A stretch of DNA of 64,000 nucleotides, from NCBI RefSeq assembly GCF_007993755.1, contig NZ_CP042467.1, forward strand, positions 2,876,001-2,940,000. The letters run 5' to 3'. The notes under the pieces are model-generated. The model was not told the origin of the DNA and made no database searches. It saw only the letters and a list, made by a program, of their open reading frames with translations. Below, piece by piece: positions 29,755 through 37,585 of this stretch. Made by a program: the position numbers and the translations under genes. This DNA is from Microvenator marinus. GTDB lineage: Bacteria; Myxococcota_A; Bradymonadia; Bradymonadales; Bradymonadaceae. The first letter of the stretch is position 1. Each line of letters opens with the position of its first letter.

Positions 29755-30147
29755 TTAGTCGCCCTGATCGCCAGACGGGCCAGTGGAAGGTCCGGTTGGC
29801 CAATCTCCGATCTTCTCAACACAGATATTATCGAATCTGTTAGGTTGCCATGCGACCGATGCTTGGGCCTCGCTGAGTGCGGTTTGCTCGTCGGGCGTTA
29901 GTGGCTGGAGATCGCCGAGGGCTTCTCGGAGGGCGGACAAAGGTTGTCCGTCGAATTCGTCTGGGATTCCAAAGGGATCGAACTTGTCCAGGCAGGCGAG
30001 CGTGGGGTGCCTCAGATGCACGACCTCGTCGTAGACCTCAAACATTGTGTGTTCAAACCCCGAGAGCTACGGCGCCGGATATCCTTGAGCTCGAATCAAC
30101 CCGCCGATAACTAGTGGGTACAAAAAGGTAGGTGTTGTCTTTATCAT
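29755..30147 (-). pseudogene. Small exported protein gene interrupted by an in-frame TAG
   Basis: An ATG at 30147, five bases after GGAG and overlapping the end of the lipoprotein gene, opens a signal-like peptide (MIKTTPTFLYPLVIGGLIRA). Codon 27 is TAG (30067-30069), and the same frame then continues for 104 codons (FDPFGIPDEFDGQPL, LTPDEQTALSEAQASVAW) to 29755. Without the TAG this would be a normal 130-residue exported protein and the third gene of the operon. If read separately, the downstream part could start at the ATG at 30045. It is a broken gene or a sequencing error; readthrough is less likely. Confidence 0.55.
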
Positions 30148-30149
30148 CT

Positions 30150-31412
30150 TCACTCCGCGGCCCTGCGAAAAATCAAGCGGTTGCTTCGATAGGCCCAGTA
30201 GAGGCCCTGAATGTCGGGATTGGCGATATTGTTCCAGCTCACCGCAGGGATCCACGGGTTGTAGATTCCGGCGACCCAGACGATAGTCTCGGGACCGGGA
30301 TTTAGATCGACTTCTAGCTGGTCGCGGTGTGCGAATGTACGATCCTCTTGGGGTAGTCCAATCAAGATTGGATCGTCCTGAACTTCATAGTCCACAAACG
30401 TGACAATCTTCATCGGCACGTGCTCCAAGGCGAAGTTTTCCCGCGATGTGCCACGAAGAAGCATATTCATGCTCACACTAGTCGCGTTAGCCGGAACTTC
30501 GATCAACGACTCTCTCTCGTGGGATTCGGCCGGATCTTCATGATAGACAGATATTCTATTGCTCCAAGCATACCAATCCCCCCGCTCCTCGTAAGCTTTC
30601 TCCGCGCCACTAAGCTCTACCCCCTCAGCAAGCGGGATACAGGGATGCTCCGGGATATCAAACCCACCGTAGTAGAGGGTCATTCTAAACATCTGAATCA
30701 TCTCGCTAGATAGTGCATTTGGCTTGAAGAAAAAGACCACAATGTCGTACGCCCGCGCTTCGGGAAACGCGCTCGCCGGAATCCTTACCTTCACAGTCTG
30801 TTCGGATTCGTGAGGAACTTTCATGAATAGAGACTGAGATTGGTAATCCATGCCTCTCCAGTCCCAGCTGTATTCAGCCTCGACGCTCTTATGGTCCACC
30901 AAGACAGAGACGGCGAGATAGGGGGGTAGTATCTCGGGATCAGGTTTCGGGAAAACCTCAGTGTTTGAATCCGCGTAATAGTCGATGAGATGAAAGTTTA
31001 AATCTTCTCCATAGGGAACCCAAGCACCTCTCAAGCCTCGCTGGCGCCCTTCATCTCCAACGATAGCAACCAGACCACCCGAAATGTCAGCTGCTCCGTT
31101 CTCCCATGGCAAGTTCCAGTCTTGATTGGATATCTCCCGAGTTTCACTGTTGAGAGATGGCAAATAGAAGTCTTGCTCCGACTTGGCTGCTGCGATGGGA
31201 TCTGATGCAGAGTTGCAAAATGGAGGTGCAACGTCTTCCACAGTCTCAAAATCACCATCCGATCCGAATTCATTTAAGTCTAAGGCGAAATCGAGACGCA
31301 TATCCTCAGTCGTTCCCAAGTCTAAACCAAGATCAGAATTGCTGTCTGCACCCCCGGTCGCATCAACACAGCCAATCCCTAAGACGAGTAGAATCGCGAG
31401 GATAGGTTTCAT
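30150..31412 (-). CDS. Lipoprotein, copy A of a duplicated module
   Basis: A 420-residue predicted lipoprotein (VLGIGC lipobox) with an Asp-rich linker (LGLDLG, MRLDFALDL). It resembles the lipoprotein at 40410-41738 on the opposite strand: AYDIVVFFF against AYDVTVFMN, MTLYYGGFDIPEHPC against TVLYGGYSLKKEVC, with similar order and spacing. Its ATG overlaps the stop of the upstream secreted-protein gene by four bases. The mature part appears to be beta-rich. No known family or catalytic motif was recognised. The two genes most likely act together at the cell surface. Confidence 0.75.
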   Translation of the reverse strand: MKPILAILLVLGIGCVDATGGADSNSDLGLDLGTTEDMRLDFALDLNEFGSDGDFETVEDVAPPFCNSASDPIAAAKSEQDFYLPSLNSETREISNQDWNLPWENGAADISGGLVAIVGDEGRQRGLRGAWVPYGEDLNFHLIDYYADSNTEVFPKPDPEILPPYLAVSVLVDHKSVEAEYSWDWRGMDYQSQSLFMKVPHESEQTVKVRIPASAFPEARAYDIVVFFFKPNALSSEMIQMFRMTLYYGGFDIPEHPCIPLAEGVELSGAEKAYEERGDWYAWSNRISVYHEDPAESHERESLIEVPANATSVSMNMLLRGTSRENFALEHVPMKIVTFVDYEVQDDPILIGLPQEDRTFAHRDQLEVDLNPGPETIVWVAGIYNPWIPAVSWNNIANPDIQGLYWAYRSNRLIFRRAAE

Positions 31413-32368
31413 TGGAAGCAGTTCGGGGCGTAGCCAACATAAGTCTTTGGCTGAAGGAAAATCATGTTTTTGGAGACCTTGCTAGCACCGCAAACGCCGT
31501 CGCGATTATCCCTTCCGACGCTGAACGGAACCGTGTTCAACTTGACTTCCACGTCCCCATCCACATAGCTACTGTTCGAATCAAAATAATCGTTTTCCAA
31601 ACGCGCATCGGCCTTTATCGCCAATCGACTGAAGTTCCCTGGTGTGGGATCGAATAGAAACGTTGTTTGTAAACTGTTCCATTTGAAGTACTCGAAACGG
31701 GTCGACGCATGCTCCGAACGAATGAAATGTGGTTGCTTTCGTTCACAGACGGGTTCGAAAACTGTTATCTCGTCGGTAACTTCATAATAGGAACATTGTT
31801 GGACTTCGAATGTATCCCCATTTGCCGAGGCGCTTTGGGTGTCACAGGAACTCATGGTCCCGCCAATGAGGTCGAAGATACCGGTATCTTCAATGTTGAT
31901 GACGCCGTCATCGCTCGCCAATGCCCCCCAGAATGGGTCAAGGTTCTGATAGGGCGATATTCCGCCTGAATCGATCCAATAGGGTCGATCCGAAATGACG
32001 TATTTTATGTTAAGATCACCGCATTGGTCGGGTCTGGGAATGTCGATATCGTCGTTACATCCCTCTCCAAAAGCCAAGCCGTAAAAGGCGTCTTTGTAGT
32101 CAGATAGACTCGACCAATTTCCGTCATTGACTGGATGCCTGACGGCGGGAATACCATCACCATTGTTTGGATCAATCGTAATTGTCAGCAATTGCGCCGT
32201 CGCATCCCACGAAGAGGTCATGCCGATTTCGCGATAGTCGCAGATGGTTGTCGCCGAGAACTGCGGAGCATCTGTGAGCTGAAAAGTGACGCAGTCGTCA
32301 TAACCGGCGTTTAATGCGGCGGTACAGACTGCTTCAGATTCAGCCGCGAAAGTCATTGCGGCACTCAA
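31409..32368 (-). CDS. Secreted Cys-containing protein, copy A, signal peptide out of frame
   Basis: A 319-codon frame whose mature part resembles the protein at 39628-40386: IGMTSSWDATAQLLTI against SGLTSTWDSTEQAWIV, and GVC...PKT...C near both C-termini. The frame extends upstream to encode KKLLFSIATLSAAMTFAA, an ideal signal peptide, but the ATG with a perfect AAAGGAGG site (ATG at 32400) is in another frame because of a seven-A run just after it. One extra A would join them. So the gene is frameshifted, slips during expression, or contains a sequencing error. The TTG at 32368 is only the first in-frame fallback start. Confidence 0.6.
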   Translation of the reverse strand: MSAAMTFAAESEAVCTAALNAGYDDCVTFQLTDAPQFSATTICDYREIGMTSSWDATAQLLTITIDPNNGDGIPAVRHPVNDGNWSSLSDYKDAFYGLAFGEGCNDDIDIPRPDQCGDLNIKYVISDRPYWIDSGGISPYQNLDPFWGALASDDGVINIEDTGIFDLIGGTMSSCDTQSASANGDTFEVQQCSYYEVTDEITVFEPVCERKQPHFIRSEHASTRFEYFKWNSLQTTFLFDPTPGNFSRLAIKADARLENDYFDSNSSYVDGDVEVKLNTVPFSVGRDNRDGVCGASKVSKNMIFLQPKTYVGYAPNCFQ

Positions 32369-32389
32369 TGTGGCGATAGAAAATAAGAG

Positions 32390-32415
32390 TTTTTTTGCAT
32401 AGTTACCCCTCCTTT
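32390..32415 (-). promoter_or_regulatory. Strong ribosome site, ATG and A7 run of the copy-A secreted protein
   Basis: On the minus strand AAAGGAGG (32408-32415) stands seven bases before ATG (32400-32398), followed by C and seven A. This start reads only eleven codons before TGA, whereas a one-base gain in the A run would open the full gene. Confidence 0.6.
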
Positions 32416-32472
32416 GGGCTCGTAGGAGCTTTCAAGATGACAGACGGAAAACACAAAGTCAAATGAGCCGGG

Positions 32473-34608
32473 CTACATATTGAAGACGTGCATAAGGAAG
32501 GCGTAGGTCTCGGCGTCGGATTCCACAAAGGACCGGATTTTGTCGGCGCCTCCGTGCCCTGAGTTGCGCTCCAGGCGAAGGAGTACAGGCGCGTCACCGC
32601 CCTGCGCGTGCTGAAGGGCGGCGGTAAACTTTCGGGCGTGCATCGGGTCCACGCGGTCGTCGCTATCGGCCGCCAACATGAGGAATGCCGGGTATTTCTG
32701 GCCTACTTCGAGCTGGTGGTAGGGTGAATAGGCATGGAGCACGCGAAAGTCTTCGGCGACTTCGGGGTCGCCGTACTCGGTGGTCCACGTTTTCCCACTT
32801 CCAAAGAGGTGGTATCGCACCATATCCAAGAGCGGCACGGCGCATACCACGGCACCAAAGAGTTCGGGGCGTTGCGCCATCACGGCGCCCACGAGTAGAC
32901 CGCCGTTAGAACCACCACGAATGGCGAGCTTTTCTGGGGCCGTATAGCCATTGGCGATGAGGTATTCGGCGGCGGCGATAAAGTCGTCAAAGACGTTTTG
33001 CTTTTTCTCTCTAATGCCCGCGTGGTGCCACGCCTGACCATACTCTCCGCCTCCCCTTAAATTGGCCACGGCCCAAACGCCGCCCGCCTCGAGCCAAGGA
33101 TAGATGCTCGCCCGAAAGTAAGGCAGCTGATTGACGCTAAAGCCGCCGTAACCGTAGAGAAGTGTGGGCGTGCTCCCGTCGAACTTGATGTCCTTTCGAC
33201 GCACGATGAACATGGGGATTTTTGTGCCGTCTTTGGACGGATAGAAAACCTGCTCGACCATGTACGGTGAGGGATCGACGGGGACCTGCACTTCATTCCA
33301 GAGGCTTGTGACCCCAGTGGCGATGGAGGTTCTGTAGATGCGTTGTGGTTGGGTAAAGGACTGGAAGGAGAAGTAGGCCTCGTCGTCCTCGGGGTTACCC
33401 GTCATGCCCAGCGAAACACCTGGGCCCGGAAGCTCGATATCTCGCACCAGGGTGCCGTCGAGCTCGTAGATGAGGATATCGCTGACCACATCACGGGTAA
33501 GGACCACAACAAGCTTTCCGCCGATGATCTGGATGTTTTCGATTACGGCGCCGTCTTCAAACTCTGGGATGAATTCCTTCCACGCATCGCGTTCTGGCTT
33601 CAAAGCGGAAGCCTTCATCACTCTAAATCTGGGAGCACCTTCGTTGGTGAGCACATAAATATTTTTATCATGCACCACCATCGAGTAGAGGCTATCGCGG
33701 CCTTCGACAGCTGGAACAAAGTCGCCACCGCCCTCAAGATCCTTAATAAAGACCTCAGACTTATGCCATCCGGTCCAAAGATAATGGACTAGAAATCGCC
33801 CATCTCGGCTGAGATCGATACCCGTAAAAATTCTTGCGTCCCGTGTGGCCTCACGAATCAGCGGGTCTTCTTTATAGGAGGTTCCCAGCGTGTGGTAGCG
33901 GACCTCGGCTAGCCCGGGACGGTCGGCGATATTGCCGTCCTCGGCGGGCGGTAGGTGTACGTAGTAGAACCCGGTGGAATCGGCGGTCCACGCGGGTCTT
34001 CCGTATTTCATTCCGGGAATCACGTCGATTTCGGAAACGCTGCGGTCGGCCACGTTCATGACGTAGAGCGTGGATTCGTCGGCGTTGTTCTCCTTCAGCG
34101 AATACGCGAGTTTCTCCCCGTCATGTGAAGCCACCGCAAAGCCAACAGAGACGGAGCCGTCTTCACTAAGCGTGTTTGGGTCAAGGAGGAGTTGTTCTTC
34201 GCCTTCGCGCCCTTCGCGAAAGTAGTAGACCATTTTTTCGCGGTCGGCGTGTCGGCGCACGTAGAAGTAGCGGGTGCCTCGGCGCACCGGTGGCTGAATG
34301 GAATCTACATAGTAGAGCTCCGAGAAGCGCTCCATGAGTTTTGAGGTCACGGGGAGCGCCTGAAGTACTGAGCGCGTGTGGGCATCCTGTGCGTTGGTCC
34401 ACGCCTTGACCTCGGGGTCTTCCCAATTCTCGAGCCAGCGATAGGGGTCTTGAACTTCGACTCCGTGGATGGTTTCGACGATGTCTTGGCGACGAGCGAG
34501 CAAGTCTTGGGTTTGAGGCGCGTTCAAGGTGGGTTGCTCCTGAGGAGTGGGACGTGGGGATGTGGCGCAGCTCGAAATAATGAGCGCTAGCAGCAATGTA
34601 TACTTCAT
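32473..34608 (-). CDS. Prolyl oligopeptidase (S9A) lipoprotein
   Basis: A 711-residue serine peptidase of the prolyl oligopeptidase family, which cuts short peptides after proline. The N-terminal segment has HGVEVQDPYRWLENWEDPEV, followed by a beta-propeller and an alpha/beta-hydrolase domain with the nucleophile in RGGSNGGLL, Asp in SDDRVDP and His in NSGHGG. Unlike the cytoplasmic enzyme it begins with a lipoprotein signal (LALIISSC), so it should act in the periplasm or on the outer membrane. It is divergent from miaB, and the two start codons lie close together. Confidence 0.9.
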   Translation of the reverse strand: MKYTLLLALIISSCATSPRPTPQEQPTLNAPQTQDLLARRQDIVETIHGVEVQDPYRWLENWEDPEVKAWTNAQDAHTRSVLQALPVTSKLMERFSELYYVDSIQPPVRRGTRYFYVRRHADREKMVYYFREGREGEEQLLLDPNTLSEDGSVSVGFAVASHDGEKLAYSLKENNADESTLYVMNVADRSVSEIDVIPGMKYGRPAWTADSTGFYYVHLPPAEDGNIADRPGLAEVRYHTLGTSYKEDPLIREATRDARIFTGIDLSRDGRFLVHYLWTGWHKSEVFIKDLEGGGDFVPAVEGRDSLYSMVVHDKNIYVLTNEGAPRFRVMKASALKPERDAWKEFIPEFEDGAVIENIQIIGGKLVVVLTRDVVSDILIYELDGTLVRDIELPGPGVSLGMTGNPEDDEAYFSFQSFTQPQRIYRTSIATGVTSLWNEVQVPVDPSPYMVEQVFYPSKDGTKIPMFIVRRKDIKFDGSTPTLLYGYGGFSVNQLPYFRASIYPWLEAGGVWAVANLRGGGEYGQAWHHAGIREKKQNVFDDFIAAAEYLIANGYTAPEKLAIRGGSNGGLLVGAVMAQRPELFGAVVCAVPLLDMVRYHLFGSGKTWTTEYGDPEVAEDFRVLHAYSPYHQLEVGQKYPAFLMLAADSDDRVDPMHARKFTAALQHAQGGDAPVLLRLERNSGHGGADKIRSFVESDAETYAFLMHVFNM

Positions 34609-34679
34609 TTCGACTCGTGTACTTGACCAATGCGTTTGGTTTTCCTAGTGTTCGCCGCCCTTGGAGCCTGGAAGTGATC

Positions 34680-36086
34680 ATGAGCGCATTCGAGCACGAC
34701 GAACGAGATCCATACGCCAATAACGGTGAGTCAAACGCTATGCCGCAAGCCTCGCGGCCCGGCAAGCGTGTTTTTATCGAGACTTACGGCTGCCAGATGA
34801 ATATGGCGGACAGTGAGTTGATGGGCGGCATCCTTCTGAATCAGGGCTACACGGCGGCGGCCAATCTGGAAGAGTCGGACATCATCTTGATCAACACGTG
34901 CGCGGTGCGCGAGAAGGCTGAGGAGCGCGTGTTTGGGCGGCTTTCACACCTTTTGCGCTACAAGAACGAGAACCCGAACGTGATATTGGGCGTGGCGGGC
35001 TGCATGGCGAATCACCTCAAGAAGGAGATTACCGAGCGCGCTCCATACGTAGATATTGTGGTCGGGCCCGATGCATACCGGCGCCTCCCCGAGATGCTAG
35101 TTCAGGCACAGGAAGAGGAAGTGGACCCGCTGATCGATGTGCGGCTGGACAAGGCCGAGACTTACGAAGGGCTCGTGCCTGTGCGCTCTGAGGGCATCAC
35201 CGCCTGGATTAGCGTGCAGCGTGGCTGCGACAAATGCTGCACTTTCTGCGTGGTACCCTTTACGCGTGGGCGAGAGCGCGGCGTAGCGCCATCGGATGTA
35301 CTGTCCCAGGTCCGAAACGTGGCCGAGCTTGGCTATAAAGAGATCACGCTGCTCGGGCAGACGGTGAACTCGTATCGCGTGGGCGACTATGATTTCTCGG
35401 ACCTTTTGGAAGACGTGGTCAAGGTGGACGGCATTGAGCGCGTGCGCTTTACCTCGCCCTACCCTACCGACTTCAACGACAAGCTTCTTGAGACCATGGC
35501 GCGTCACAAGAAGATTTCAAAGTATCTTCACCTGCCCGCTCAGTCTGGCTCAACTTCAATGCTTGAGCGCATGAAGCGGCGCTACACGCGTGAAGAGTTT
35601 GACGCCCTGGTCGCGAATATTCGCTCGTACATGCCGGATATTGCGATGTCGACCGATATCATCGTGGGCTTTTGTTCGGAGACGGACGAGGAGTTCGAGG
35701 CGACTTTGGACCTGATGCGTCAGGTGCGCTTCGATTTCGCCTATATGTTCCAGTATTCGGAGCGAAGCCTCACGGCGGCGGCACGAAACATGCCGGACGA
35801 CGTCCCCATGGAGGTCAAAGGTGAGCGGCTCAAGCGACTTATCGAGCTTCAGGAGTCGATCTCTGCCGAAGTCTTCCAGACTAGAATTTCAACCACCCAG
35901 GACGTCATGGTCATCGGCGAATCACGCCGCAATCCGGACGACCTCTGTGGGCGCACAGACGACTTTAAGATGGCCGTCTTTGCCAAACCAAGTTTTGAGC
36001 TTAAACCCGGGGACATCGTCCCCGTTCACATCCACGACGCTACCAGCCACACCTTGATTGGGCGGGTACCGGAAGGGATTTCGTAG
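34680..36086 (+). CDS. miaB: tRNA-2-methylthio-N6-dimethylallyladenosine synthase
   Basis: Radical-SAM methylthiotransferase that adds a methylthio group to i6A37 of tRNAs reading UNN codons. The UPF0004 domain carries three cluster cysteines (TYGCQMN, NTCAVRE, AGCMAN). The radical-SAM motif CxxxCxxC is in RGCDKCCTFC, and a C-terminal TRAM domain ends the protein. The ATG at 34680 gives 468 residues, a normal length; extension to 34596 would overlap the divergent peptidase gene and adds no family sequence. It is first in an operon with a FabV-like gene and an asparagine synthase. Confidence 0.93.
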   Translation: MSAFEHDERDPYANNGESNAMPQASRPGKRVFIETYGCQMNMADSELMGGILLNQGYTAAANLEESDIILINTCAVREKAEERVFGRLSHLLRYKNENPNVILGVAGCMANHLKKEITERAPYVDIVVGPDAYRRLPEMLVQAQEEEVDPLIDVRLDKAETYEGLVPVRSEGITAWISVQRGCDKCCTFCVVPFTRGRERGVAPSDVLSQVRNVAELGYKEITLLGQTVNSYRVGDYDFSDLLEDVVKVDGIERVRFTSPYPTDFNDKLLETMARHKKISKYLHLPAQSGSTSMLERMKRRYTREEFDALVANIRSYMPDIAMSTDIIVGFCSETDEEFEATLDLMRQVRFDFAYMFQYSERSLTAAARNMPDDVPMEVKGERLKRLIELQESISAEVFQTRISTTQDVMVIGESRRNPDDLCGRTDDFKMAVFAKPSFELKPGDIVPVHIHDATSHTLIGRVPEGIS

Positions 36087-36095
36087 GGGAGAGAT

Positions 36096-37577
36096 ATGAG
36101 CGCTCACGAGCGATTGAATACAATTTCGAGACAGTTGAACAAAACCGCGCTCAACGAAGTACTGGGCTTCCAAGATGCGACTCACGCTCCGGACCAGGTT
36201 TGGTTTGTGGCCGGGGTCTCGGACGGAATGGGGCTCGCCACGGTGGTAGCAGCCATTGAAGCCGGGCTTCTGAAGCACGGCGTCGGCGTCTATTGGGAGC
36301 CTCCGCACCTCTTGGAAGTCAATTCCGACGGCACACCGGTGTCACCGATTCACCGCGCACGCCTTGAAAATGCGCAGGCTCTGGAGGCTTTTGCAAAGGA
36401 GCGTGGCGCAAACTTCAAGGTCATTTCTGCGGACGTGATCTTGGCGCCCGGCCGCGATCTCAAAGGTCAACAAAAAGGCGAGGTCAAGCCGCTCCCGGCT
36501 GAGATCGTGAGTGCTGTGGAAGCCGCGCGGGCTGCCGCGCCGGTCAAAGACATCATCTTCATCAACTCGGTGGCGTTTGGTAAGTGGATGTGTCCTCGCG
36601 AAGGCCAGGAGGCAATTCGCACCCCGACGGTCGACTTCGAAGGCTGCATCGTGGAGTCGCAGACCAAGCCTTATCACGTGCGTGGTTACGAAGAGACGCT
36701 CGACACGATGGGCAGAAATCACATCTGGATGGTCGAGGATATTCGCGGGCGCGGATGGCTCGGCCCGAAGAGCGTGAGCGCGTTCTTTACCTGGGCTGGT
36801 GGCTCTCAGAACGTGGCGAGCCTGGAAGGCATTTATGGCAAGGGCGCGCTTGGTGATGCGAAGTTAATCGCTGAAGCGGACGTGACTCGGTTTAGGCTTG
36901 AGCACGGTTTGGCGTTCGGATCACACGCGATTGTGAGGCTTCCGGCGTTTCTTTCAGCGGCGCTTATGGGGATTCCAGGCGGCGGCCTCTTTGGTCTGGT
37001 TTCGCGGCGTATCCTTGAGCAAGAGGGCGCATTTGAGGACATCCCGGAGCTCGCGAGCAAGATGGTTCGGCTGATGTTTGGGCCCGAGTGGATTCGCGAG
37101 AACCCGCTGAGTCAGGTGGAGCTCGACCACGGCGAGTGCCTTTACCTCGAGCTCATTAACGGGGCGATGGCCAACGTTCAACAACGCATCGAGCAGGAGA
37201 TTGAGTCGGGTGCGGCGCTGCCGTTTAGCCCTGCGCTTTCCAGGCGCGTCCTCAACGGATTTGCACCCGAAGGCTGGCAACAGATGCTCAAGAAATTCGT
37301 GCAGCCCGACGCGAGTGTGCTCACGAGCGCCGATATCAACCCTCAGACGCTGGGCGAAGCCGTGAGCACGCACACGGTGGCTGAGGAGCTTGGCGAAACT
37401 GAGCTCAAAGACCTGGTGTCTCCGCTCTTCAATGGCTCGGAGCCCACGTGGACCTTCGGAGTTCCGGTCAACGCCGGCGACAAACTCCTCACCTACCTCG
37501 CCAAGACCGACGGCGCTCTCGTGGCCACGGTGCTTAATTCTTCAGCTCAACCTGTGGTTCGCGGGGTCGCCCGCTAA
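36096..37577 (+). CDS. FabV/TER-like enoyl reductase, divergent and long
   Basis: A 493-residue protein with the layout of FabV-type trans-2-enoyl-ACP/CoA reductases. It has a nucleotide-binding VAGVSDGMGLATV (39-50), a KDIIFINSVA strand, and YGKGALGDAK (Y247-x8-K256), matching the catalytic Tyr-x8-Lys of FabV (YWHGALGRAK as I recall it). Sequence after Y/K (LPAFLSAALMGIPG) also follows that family. It is about 90 residues longer at the C-terminus, and the region before the catalytic Tyr differs, so the substrate may not be a standard fatty-acyl chain. It sits nine bases after miaB and eight before asnB. Confidence 0.65.
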   Translation: MSAHERLNTISRQLNKTALNEVLGFQDATHAPDQVWFVAGVSDGMGLATVVAAIEAGLLKHGVGVYWEPPHLLEVNSDGTPVSPIHRARLENAQALEAFAKERGANFKVISADVILAPGRDLKGQQKGEVKPLPAEIVSAVEAARAAAPVKDIIFINSVAFGKWMCPREGQEAIRTPTVDFEGCIVESQTKPYHVRGYEETLDTMGRNHIWMVEDIRGRGWLGPKSVSAFFTWAGGSQNVASLEGIYGKGALGDAKLIAEADVTRFRLEHGLAFGSHAIVRLPAFLSAALMGIPGGGLFGLVSRRILEQEGAFEDIPELASKMVRLMFGPEWIRENPLSQVELDHGECLYLELINGAMANVQQRIEQEIESGAALPFSPALSRRVLNGFAPEGWQQMLKKFVQPDASVLTSADINPQTLGEAVSTHTVAEELGETELKDLVSPLFNGSEPTWTFGVPVNAGDKLLTYLAKTDGALVATVLNSSAQPVVRGVAR

Positions 37578-37585
37578 GGCTAGCC

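Noticed and set aside
30067-30069. TAG as a programmed pyrrolysine codon
   Set aside because: No Pyl machinery is visible and the neighbouring gene is also damaged, so nonsense mutation or error is simpler.
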